5,332 bases of DNA, taken from an uncultured Bacilli bacterium (GTDB lineage Bacteria; Bacillota_I; Bacilli_A; RF39; UBA660). Positions 1-4,861 of the stretch are shown here, piece by piece. A model generated the notes under the pieces. It was given only the letters and a program-made list of their open reading frames with translations. It was not told the origin of the DNA and did not search any database. The stretch is from positions 1-5,332 of the forward strand of contig CALVUU010000008.1 in the NCBI GenBank assembly GCA_944363655.1. The letters are read 5' to 3'. Position numbers and translations under genes: made by a program. Each line of letters begins with the position of its first letter. The stretch's first letter is position 1.

Positions 1-601
1 GTAATTTTAACCGAAACTTATGAAGATTATTTAATTTGTAATGAGAACTAGCAATTCCTAACAGACTTCCTAGCTCTTTATAATAATTATCCAATGTTTC
101 CTTTACTTTAGACGATTTTAAACTCAAATGAATAACATCTTCTTCTGTAAAAGTCTTATTCAGTATAATAGTATTACCTTGATTATCACTAATTTGCACA
201 TTAGAATATGTTTTAGGAAGTAATATGTTTCGACTTGCTATAAAACTATCAGCTAAATATAAATCATTATTGAAACAAACAACCAAAGCTTCTTCTTCCT
301 CTAAATATTTTTTTATTACTTTATAAAAAAATGAGGTTGCAGTCTCATTTACATTAGGTCTAATATTCAGTTTATAATATTCTAAATCATTTTCTACTTT
401 TTCAACTTTACCAGTTTTTGAATTTAACCTATAAACTTGTACTTCTGCTTTAGAAATTGTTTTAGCAATTATATCTATAGCATGTTCTATAGCATGTCTT
501 TTAATCTCTAATTGTTTCTTTTTAGCAGAAAATATTGCACTAATAAATTCTTCCATCTTTTTATTATCAGTTTTGCCAAAAAGTCGTTCTATTAATCCCA
601 A
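1..601 (-). CDS. Phage portal protein, HK97-type, N-terminal 200 residues (cut by window edge)
   Basis: The portal forms the dodecameric ring at the head vertex through which TerL pumps DNA. I translated this frame by hand: it is open from a TTG at 599-601 to the left edge, giving 200 codons. Family-like features are a basic N-terminal helix around residues 26-40, EHAIDIIAKTISKAE at 39-53, and a stretch starting YYKLNIRPNVNETATSFF at 75-92 that continues to EEALVV near 103-108. This matches the portal pattern 'LN.rPN.n.t...F...vi..ll..eal'. The start is TTG because a full AAGGAGGTG lies 6 bases upstream, an in-frame TAA precedes it, and the next in-frame ATG (residue 16) has no comparable site. 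It follows terL after an 18-base gap, as expected in a head module. The C-terminal half lies outside the window. The family call is by motif recognition only. Confidence 0.85.
   Translation of the reverse strand, partial: MGLIERLFGKTDNKKMEEFISAIFSAKKKQLEIKRHAIEHAIDIIAKTISKAEVQVYRLNSKTGKVEKVENDLEYYKLNIRPNVNETATSFFYKVIKKYLEEEEALVVCFNNDLYLADSFIASRNILLPKTYSNVQISDNQGNTIILNKTFTEEDVIHLSLKSSKVKETLDNYYKELGSLLGIASSHYKLNNLHKFRLKL
474..497. repeat. Perfect 12-bp tandem duplication inside the portal gene
   Basis: TCTATAGCATGT occurs twice head to tail (474-485 and 486-497). It keeps the reading frame and encodes HAIEHAID, portal residues 36-43. It looks like a slippage duplication within an amphipathic helix, or chance repetition of a helical heptad-like motif. 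Confidence 0.8.
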
Positions 602-607
602 GTCTTT

Positions 608-616
608 CACCTCCTT
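608..616 (-). promoter_or_regulatory. Strong ribosome binding site that fixes the portal TTG start
   Basis: Read on the minus strand this is AAGGAGGTG, an almost complete anti-16S match, 6 bases before TTG at 601. It lies in the short gap after the terL stop codon and is the main reason for choosing a non-ATG start for the portal. Confidence 0.85.
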
Positions 617-619
617 GTA

Positions 620-2290
620 TTAAACATAAACGTACTCTACTGTTTCTTCTAATAATTCTTCTCCACTTAAGGCACATATCATAGCCATAAATGGATCATT
701 TTTTCTTAATTTAGGCTCTACTTTTTCAAAATACATATTGCCATCTTTTCTTGTTTTCAAACAAGTATTATTGATAGACCATCGCATAATTGCACTATCA
801 CCAATATTCAAATTATTATTTTCAAATAATACTTCAAGTTTAGGAGCAACTATTGAAGCAATAGATGCAGGGTATCTTATCATTCTGATTAAACCACTTT
901 TATTATCTTTTGTTTCTACTGATATTCCAGCACCCTCAAAAGTTTTCTTAATAAGTTGATACCTATAATTATCTAAAATAATCTTTTTTATATCATAATT
1001 ATTAAAATATTCCAGTGCCCAATTAACAATAATACTTTCATCTATTGATGGTGTATCTACTACAATAAAATCTTCAAAGCCTTTTTGACAAGCATTATCA
1101 AAAGGAAATTTTATATCTTTATAAAATTTATTAGAGGAACAAATAACAGTTTTTTGTCTCCAACATAATTCGTCTCCATTTTTTGTTAAAACACCAACAG
1201 ATGCAAAATCTCTAAGAGATGCAAAATCAATTCCAATTATAGCTGGCTGATTTTTCTTTGGAATATAATCTCTTGGTATTTTATTCTCAACATCTTTATA
1301 AGATGCTTTTAATATGTTATCCCAAGAAGTTATGATTAAATCATCTCTTTCTGCTGGTAGATTCATTCTTTTGCTTAAAAATTCACTTCTTTTTGATGGC
1401 CTGCTTTTTTGTTCTACCCAGTCTATCATAATTGCATCTTGAAGTTCTGGAAGAAATGGTAGTGAAGGATTAGCTTTTTCCCAAAGCTCAGGATTATCAA
1501 CTTCTTCTAAATTATCCATCTTACATAAAAAAGGAAAATATCTCAATTCATTTTTACCAGTTTTTAATATTTGTTGGCATATCTCTAGCAATTCATCTAA
1601 TGGTCCGCCTCTTACATCACCATTTGAAGTAATAATAAAAATGCGACCATGTTTTACTTTACCTAAACCACCTTGATACACTTTAATATTCTTATCAGTT
1701 AAGTAAGCATGATATTCGTTAAAAAGAATAGCACCACTCTTTTTACCATCTTTGGTAGCGGCATTAGAAGTATTAAACCTAAATCTAGCTTTTGTAATTC
1801 GATTAACGAAATATTCTTTATTCCAATAAAAATACTTTTTCATTAAATCTTTATTATTCTCTAAAACATTATAAGCAACATCATAAGTATCATTAGCTTG
1901 GTCTTCAGAAGTTGCCACAATATCAATATTATAATTTTCTACACCATAATATTGAGTAGTCAAAAAATGAAGTAATGGAACAATAAAACCATCCTTACCA
2001 TTACCCCTACCTTCAAGAATTATAAATGTTCTAAAGACTGGTATATCATTTTTATACATAAACACGAATGCATATACAAACTTTTGATATGGAAATAAAG
2101 GATAATACCATCTTTCAACAAATCTAAGACACTTATAATAAGTTTCTTCATCAAAGAATATATCGTCTCTTACTAAAGTAGGCTTAACAATATTCTCAAT
2201 TAATAATTTTCTTTCGTTGTTAAAGACATTTGGACATTTATTATAATACTCTAAATAATCATTAATCTCCTTACAACAAATCATCTTCAT
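620..2290 (-). CDS. terL: Terminase large subunit (packaging ATPase and nuclease)
   Basis: TerL is the motor that translocates DNA into the prohead and cuts the concatemer. The N-terminal ATPase domain has a Walker A loop GRGNGKD at residues 94-100, a Walker B-like segment AILFNEYH at 187-194 with the catalytic Glu at 192, and the coupling motif IFIITSNG at 217-224. The C-terminal RNase H-like nuclease domain shows GIDFASLRDFASVG at 353-366 (acid D355), FIVVDTPSID at 408-417 (D412), IILDNYRY at 437-444 (D440) and NDPFMAM at 531-537 (D532). At 556 residues it is full length. The start overlaps the terS end by 20 bases and has only a weak ribosome site, suggesting coupling to terS translation. 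M3 is an equally possible start. Oddity: Walker B has Asn where many ATPases have Asp. The fold and family are clear from the motif series. Confidence 0.96.
   Translation of the reverse strand: MKMICCKEINDYLEYYNKCPNVFNNERKLLIENIVKPTLVRDDIFFDEETYYKCLRFVERWYYPLFPYQKFVYAFVFMYKNDIPVFRTFIILEGRGNGKDGFIVPLLHFLTTQYYGVENYNIDIVATSEDQANDTYDVAYNVLENNKDLMKKYFYWNKEYFVNRITKARFRFNTSNAATKDGKKSGAILFNEYHAYLTDKNIKVYQGGLGKVKHGRIFIITSNGDVRGGPLDELLEICQQILKTGKNELRYFPFLCKMDNLEEVDNPELWEKANPSLPFLPELQDAIMIDWVEQKSRPSKRSEFLSKRMNLPAERDDLIITSWDNILKASYKDVENKIPRDYIPKKNQPAIIGIDFASLRDFASVGVLTKNGDELCWRQKTVICSSNKFYKDIKFPFDNACQKGFEDFIVVDTPSIDESIIVNWALEYFNNYDIKKIILDNYRYQLIKKTFEGAGISVETKDNKSGLIRMIRYPASIASIVAPKLEVLFENNNLNIGDSAIMRWSINNTCLKTRKDGNMYFEKVEPKLRKNDPFMAMICALSGEELLEETVEYVYV
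1199..1228. repeat. 12-bp direct repeat encoding DFAS-LR-DFAS in the TerL nuclease site
   Basis: AGATGCAAAATC occurs at 1199-1210 and 1217-1228, with an 18-bp period. On the coding strand each copy reads GATTTTGCATCT (DFAS), giving D355-S358 and D361-S364. D355 is the predicted first metal-binding acid of the nuclease. The identical codons could reflect a short in-frame duplication or simple codon bias. Confidence 0.8.
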
Positions 2291-2660
2291 CAGGACCAGT
2301 CTCTTGATTATTTTTCTCTGTTGGTGGTTTTATAAATGGCTGGTTAATACCTAAATCATTAAGTATTTTTAGCATAATCTGTTCCACTTTAATAAGACTG
2401 CTTACAGACTCATTAGCTTTCTCTTGCTCTTTACCATTACCATTTGTAAAAGAATATCTTACACCTTTTTCTTGAATATCTTCCTTTAAAGCATCCCTAA
2501 TTGTTAGCAAAGAGAGATAATCATTAACCAAATCATCATAAAATTTACCAAATTTTGATAAAGATGCTAACTGTTCATTAATATCTTCTGCAATTAATGA
2601 AATGTCCTTTTCTGTTACTTTCTTTATTGTATTAGAATATTTCTTTACCTTGGAAGCCAC
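2271..2660 (-). CDS. terS: Terminase small subunit, P27-like
   Basis: TerS recognises the packaging site on phage DNA and recruits TerL. The 129-residue length, the position directly before terL, and the layout fit the P27 small-terminase family: helical N-terminal half (residues 20-65), then GVRYSFTNGNGKEQEKANES at 66-85, then a helix ending in LNDLGI at 100-105. The family typically shows a 'G....ngnG....NP.......l...L..lGl' pattern. The acidic tail PDEDDLL is encoded within the 20-bp overlap with terL. The start is GTG at 2658-2660, the first possible start after an in-frame TAG, with AGGTGGTG about 9 bases upstream. No helix-turn-helix is obvious by eye, which is not unusual for this family. 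The assignment rests on context plus a weak motif match. Confidence 0.82.
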   Translation of the reverse strand: MASKVKKYSNTIKKVTEKDISLIAEDINEQLASLSKFGKFYDDLVNDYLSLLTIRDALKEDIQEKGVRYSFTNGNGKEQEKANESVSSLIKVEQIMLKILNDLGINQPFIKPPTEKNNQETGPDEDDLL

Positions 2661-2817
2661 ACAATAATCACCACCTATCTACCCCCCTTCCACGCACGCG
2701 TACGCGTGAAGACTTATTTAGTCGTTAACCACACACCCGCTAGCCTTAAGCAAATTAAATGCTTAGTTTTTGATGGGGGGAGTTTTTTTCTAGAAAAGAA
2801 AAGAATATTTTATTTTT
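2661..2817. other. Non-coding gap between HNH and terS; candidate cos packaging site
   Basis: This 157-bp gap has no plausible open frame and is unlike the rest of the AT-rich window. It contains CG-dense CACGCACGCGTACGCGTG at 2691-2708, a C6 run at 2682-2687 and a G6 run at 2775-2780 (inverted copies of each other), short dyads at 2711-2723 (GACT-N5-AGTC) and 2748-2764 (AAGCA-N7-TGCTT), and the palindromes GCTAGC (2739-2744) and TTTTCTAGAAAA (2786-2797). Phages whose packaging uses an HNH endonuclease next to TerS and TerL are typically cos phages, and their cut site is expected near these genes. That this gap is cos is my inference; no cut position can be read from sequence alone. Confidence 0.5.
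2695..2708. repeat. 14-bp perfect GC-rich palindrome upstream of terS
   Basis: CACGCGTACGCGTG equals its own reverse complement and consists of two tandem ACGCGT units with flanking C and G. It begins 35 bp upstream of the terS start codon. It could be the two-fold-symmetric nicking core (cosN) or a protein-binding site. The symmetry is directly visible; the role is inferred. Confidence 0.75.
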
Positions 2818-3183
2818 TTACCACTTTTCTTCTGTTAAAGGCTTCTTTTTCTTTTTAAAACGAAACCTTGCCCTATCTTCTATTATCTCATGAGCCATGA
2901 AAGATAGTGCTACACCATTATCTACATCTAAACATAAATCTGGTCTTTCTTTAATAGCTTTTTTATGATGAGCAGTTGTGGCACGAACAGGTTTTATAAC
3001 ATTAGGTTTATGGATGCCATCATCCCATTTACCAGCAAAGAATTGACACTCATAATGATCTCTTTCTAATACCTTCTCTCTCCAAATATCATAATCTGTT
3101 GAGTTATAGAAAGCATCAGTATTACCCTTTGCTATTTCCTTTGGCCAGTCATAATATTTTCTTCTCTTTCTTCTTTTCTTCAT
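2818..3183 (-). CDS. HNH endonuclease of the packaging module (zinc-ligand-poor variant)
   Basis: Small HNH proteins encoded beside terS stimulate TerL cutting at cos in many siphoviruses. This 121-residue protein opens with a very basic segment (MKKRRKRRKYY), then WREKVLERDHYECQ at 34-47, a typical start of an HNH fold. The active-site triad is visible as AHHK (H72/H73), VDN (N89) and MAHE (H98). The usual two CxxC zinc pairs are missing: the first position reads CQFF (46-49) and the second SFMAH (94-98), leaving only unpaired C46 and C84. The tail is Lys-rich, ending PLTEEKW. The ATG has a strong AGGAAGGA site (3188-3195). It is probably the first gene of the late transcript. A free-standing homing endonuclease is less likely given its place before terS. 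Confidence 0.85.
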   Translation of the reverse strand: MKKRRKRRKYYDWPKEIAKGNTDAFYNSTDYDIWREKVLERDHYECQFFAGKWDDGIHKPNVIKPVRATTAHHKKAIKERPDLCLDVDNGVALSFMAHEIIEDRARFRFKKKKKPLTEEKW

Positions 3184-3200
3184 CTTTTCCTTCCTACAAC

Positions 3201-3225
3201 AAAAAAGAGAGACATAATCTCCCTC
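3201..3225 (-). terminator. Intrinsic terminator in the HNH 5' leader
   Basis: On the minus strand GAGGGAGA, loop TTATG, then TCTCTCTT forms an 8-pair stem with two G-U pairs, and the 3' arm runs straight into a T tract (complement of A6 at 3201-3206). No T tract exists in the other orientation. It lies between the predicted promoter and the HNH ribosome site, so it may end readthrough from the regulator operon, attenuate late transcription, or both. Confidence 0.65.
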
Positions 3226-3250
3226 AGTGAATATTTAAAATAAATTCACT
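3226..3250 (-). promoter_or_regulatory. Inverted repeat at the predicted transcript start (hairpin or operator)
   Basis: Perfect 7-bp arms AGTGAAT and ATTCACT enclose an 11-base AT-rich loop. The repeat begins where transcription from the upstream TATAAT should start and directly abuts the terminator stem at 3225. It may act as a 5'-end RNA hairpin or as a DNA operator over the start site. Confidence 0.55.
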
Positions 3251-3256
3251 ATACAA

Positions 3257-3262
3257 ATTATA
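3257..3262 (-). promoter_or_regulatory. Predicted -10 element of the late promoter before HNH
   Basis: A perfect TATAAT on the minus strand (3262 to 3257), within TATATTATAAT, lies in the only sizeable gap between the regulator and the packaging genes. At a 17-bp spacing the -35 hexamer would be TTTTAA (3285-3280), a poor match, as expected for a promoter that needs an activator. The predicted start of transcription is near 3250. Confidence 0.5.
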
Positions 3263-3281
3263 ATATACTCTTTTTCACATT

Positions 3282-3298
3282 AAAATAGCGGCCATTTT
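3282..3298. promoter_or_regulatory. Near-palindrome centred about -40, candidate activator site
   Basis: AAAATaGC-G-GCcATTTT is a 17-bp dyad with 7 of 8 paired positions, centred at 3290, about 40 bp before the predicted transcript start, the usual place for an activator that replaces a weak -35. The adjacent minus-strand boxes TGAAAAT (3311-3305), TGAAAAT (3300-3294) and TGAAAAA (3277-3271) repeat at 11 and 23 bp, close to whole helical turns. The regulator encoded just upstream is the obvious candidate ligand. Confidence 0.4.
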
Positions 3299-3316
3299 CA
3301 AACGATTTTCATTTTG

Positions 3317-3865
3317 TCAATACCCTAATAGATTATATAAATAATCGTTCGGAAATATGTATTTCTGAAGCTCTTTTACTAGTCTGTATTTATTATTCGC
3401 TATTGTGGTAGGTGCTGTTGGCCTAGATGTTTTCTTCTTTTGATCATATAGTTCAGCAATTTGTTCATGAGTCTTATTCTCAAAATAGTATAACTTAATT
3501 ACTGAAATATAAGGATCATCTTTAAACTTATTTAATATTCTATCTATAAACTTTATAATAACTTCTGTTTTATAAATATCCTTGTTGAGATTTTTAATAG
3601 ACTGTTCAATTATATCATCAGCATCTTGCCTAAAACTATTAGTTGAAATAGATGTTATAGATTTAGATTTATTAGGTATGCCATAATCTTTAAGTTCTTT
3701 TATCTGTTCTTTTCTTTCAACAATAGTATCCTTAAGTTTAGGGTAATCATATAATATTCTTTCAGTATTTTTATAAGTTGAATAATTCTTTTTTATAATA
3801 GACCTTTTTTCTAATTCATCAATAACAATACCAACTATTTCTTTATTATTTATTTTACTATCCAT
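3317..3865 (-). CDS. Late-gene transcription regulator, sigma-70 region-4-like HTH (RinA/ArpU-like)
   Basis: This 182-residue protein has NTERILYDYPKLKDTI at 33-48 followed by a charged helix (RKEQIKELKDYG, 51-62), a KSKSITSIS segment at 66-74, a second helical region (84-115), and a C-terminal helix-turn-helix: DPYISVIKLYYFENKTHEQI at 117-136, then TTIANNKYRLVKELQKYIFP at 153-172. The 'D.yy..i.l.YfE..t.eeIAe' plus 'nK.RLv..L' pattern is that of sigma region-4-like phage activators, which are placed at the end of the early block and turn on packaging and structural genes. The turn between the helices is unusually long (DQKKKTSRPTAP, 141-152). The ATG has GGAGGG at 3869-3874. The gene lies immediately before the predicted late promoter. 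Exact family (RinA versus ArpU versus other) is not settled. Confidence 0.75.
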   Translation of the reverse strand: MDSKINNKEIVGIVIDELEKRSIIKKNYSTYKNTERILYDYPKLKDTIVERKEQIKELKDYGIPNKSKSITSISTNSFRQDADDIIEQSIKNLNKDIYKTEVIIKFIDRILNKFKDDPYISVIKLYYFENKTHEQIAELYDQKKKTSRPTAPTTIANNKYRLVKELQKYIFPNDYLYNLLGY

Positions 3866-3886
3866 ACACCCTCCATATCTTTATAT

Positions 3887-4192
3887 TTAATTATTATCTT
3901 GTTTATTAAATAATCCATAACCATACAATGTATTCATCAAACCTGTCCCTATATCTTCATTATTAAGAAGTTTCTTTATCGCTCTCCTTAAATTTTTATT
4001 TTCCATTTCTAACATTTCCAATTTCTTACTATTACCTATTCTTCCAGAACAGTCAGTTCTTTCACAATATTGTTTTTTTAATTCTTTAATCTCTCTTTCT
4101 TTTTCCATTAGCAAATTAATAAATTGAACTCTTCCAAAGTCTTTAGTTTTCTCATATAATTCATCAAATAATAATTCATTGTCATCTAACAT
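3887..4192 (-). CDS. Small hypothetical coiled-coil protein, 101 residues
   Basis: I do not recognise this family. Residues 22-40 (FINLLMEKEREIKELKKQY) and 56-76 are charged helices with heptad-like Leu/Met spacing, flanking a short CERTDCSG loop at 43-50 with two cysteines five residues apart. It is soluble, with no signal peptide. The ATG has a perfect AGGAGG (4201-4206) that overlaps the preceding gene's stop codon (TAGGAGG), so the two are probably translated together. It ends 21 bases before the late regulator gene, so it is likely in the same operon. A role as a dimeric adaptor is only a guess from the coiled coil. Confidence 0.75.
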   Translation of the reverse strand: MLDDNELLFDELYEKTKDFGRVQFINLLMEKEREIKELKKQYCERTDCSGRIGNSKKLEMLEMENKNLRRAIKKLLNNEDIGTGLMNTLYGYGLFNKQDNN

Positions 4193-4204
4193 TTAAAATA
4201 CCTC

Positions 4205-4351
4205 CTATTTTCTATTTTTCCTTTCTGCTATAAAATAAACAATTGCTATAATTATTATTAATGGTACAACCAAGACTAAAGCTATAGTTAGTTGGTCCAT
4301 ATAAGTTAATTCTGCTTGTGGTGTATTAAACAAATCTATTATCTTATCCAT
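4205..4351 (-). CDS. Small single-pass membrane protein, 48 residues
   Basis: I found this short gene by translating the 158-bp gap between neighbours. It starts MDKIIDLFNTPQAELTYMDQ, then a single hydrophobic helix at about 22-42 (LTIALVLVVPLIIIIAIVYF), then the basic tail AERKNRK. The distribution of charge predicts the C-terminus inside. The ATG shares one base with the previous stop (TAATG), with AAGGGG at 4359-4364 seven bases upstream, and the stop is followed without a gap by the next gene's AGGAGG. This tight packing supports it as real. No function is recognisable; holin is unlikely, as the late lysis region should be elsewhere. Confidence 0.75.
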   Translation of the reverse strand: MDKIIDLFNTPQAELTYMDQLTIALVLVVPLIIIIAIVYFIAERKNRK

Positions 4352-4638
4352 TATTCTACCCCTTTTAAAATATTTAATAAACTATTCATATCAGCACAGT
4401 TCATACCACAATTGAATCTAAGAAAATCTTCAACATGTTCTATTGATTTATCAATTGTTTCTTTGTATTTACTAGCAACTTTTTCTCTTGAACTAACTTG
4501 TATTCTTAGTTCTTGATTTTCATTTTTTAATTGTGAATATTCTTTGTAAAAATCTCTTATCTTTCCTAAATGTATTATCATTTCTTGTTTGTTTTCATCA
4601 ATAGAATATATTTCTATACCATTTCCATTTTTATTCAT
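4351..4638 (-). CDS. Small hypothetical coiled-coil protein, 95 residues
   Basis: I chose the ATG at 4636-4638 because AAGGAGGT lies directly upstream (4643-4650); the frame stays open further upstream, to 4731, but that stretch overlaps the preceding gene and has no comparable ribosome site. Residues 1-22 are polar and beta-like (GIEIYSIDENKQEMIIHLG from 7), followed by a charged helix of about 24-72 with QLKNENQELRIQVSSREK at 36-53 typical of a coiled coil. The end, FLRFNCGMNCADMNSLLNIL, has two cysteines at 77 and 81. It overlaps the previous gene by 8 bases and the next by 1. I do not recognise the family. Its small size and place in the early operon suggest an accessory phage protein. 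Confidence 0.72.
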   Translation of the reverse strand: MNKNGNGIEIYSIDENKQEMIIHLGKIRDFYKEYSQLKNENQELRIQVSSREKVASKYKETIDKSIEHVEDFLRFNCGMNCADMNSLLNILKGVE

Positions 4639-4861
4639 TACAAACCTCCTTATTGTAGAAATCAAATACAATAACCTGATCACATGATAATATAAACCAT
4701 CTAACTTTGTCATAGTGTTTATCAAGAGCATCTATAAATTCTTGTGTGGCTTCTAAATCATAAAAAATAGCCTTTTTGCAATTATTAATTCTTATTTCAA
4801 AAGACATATTATGTAGTAAAGAATCATCATAATTCCAAAATATATCTATTAAATCAATCAT
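4631..4861 (-). CDS. Small hypothetical protein, 76 residues
   Basis: I do not recognise this family. It begins MIDLIDIFWNYDDSLLHNMS, then FEIRINNCKKAIFYDLEATQ (21-40), a short helix EFIDALDKHYDKV (41-53) and RWFILSCDQVIVFDFYN (54-70). By eye this is a beta-beta-alpha-beta type layout of a small folded domain, without membrane segments. GGAGGT at 4868-4873 lies seven bases before the ATG. It overlaps both neighbours by 8 bases, and its last residues (EVCNE) carry the next gene's ribosome site. That EVCN end is shared with the preceding gene. Confidence 0.72.
   Translation of the reverse strand: MIDLIDIFWNYDDSLLHNMSFEIRINNCKKAIFYDLEATQEFIDALDKHYDKVRWFILSCDQVIVFDFYNKEVCNE
4635..4649 (-). repeat. 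Gene-junction cassette, copy 1 (15 bp)
   Basis: GGAGGTTTGTAATGA is identical to 4858-4872. In one frame it ends the upstream protein (VCN), and in another it supplies the GGAGG and ATG of the next gene. Confidence 0.8.

Noticed and set aside
738..959. 73-codon open frame on the plus strand
   Set aside because: It lies antisense inside terL, has no ribosome site of note and its translation resembles no folded protein; it is a shadow of the terL frame.
2786..2797. TTTTCTAGAAAA palindrome with nearby T and A tracts as a terminator after HNH
   Set aside because: The stem is almost entirely A-T with no loop, and on the minus strand it is followed by an A tract rather than a T tract, so it does not fit an intrinsic terminator.
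2818..3183. HNH gene as an intron- or intein-linked homing endonuclease
   Set aside because: It is free-standing with its own ribosome site, sits before terS in the standard packaging order, and interrupts no gene.
3315..3320. TTGACA on the minus strand as a -35 element
   Set aside because: It overlaps the regulator stop codon, and at 16-18 bp spacing there is no -10-like hexamer (AAATGG or similar).
4316..4516. 66-codon open frame on the plus strand
   Set aside because: It is antisense to two well-supported small genes with strong ribosome sites and has no signal of its own.
4639..4731. N-terminal extension of the 95-residue coiled-coil gene up to an ATG at 4731
   Set aside because: The extension overlaps the 76-residue gene by 101 bases and has no comparable ribosome site, while AAGGAGGT directly precedes the ATG at 4638.
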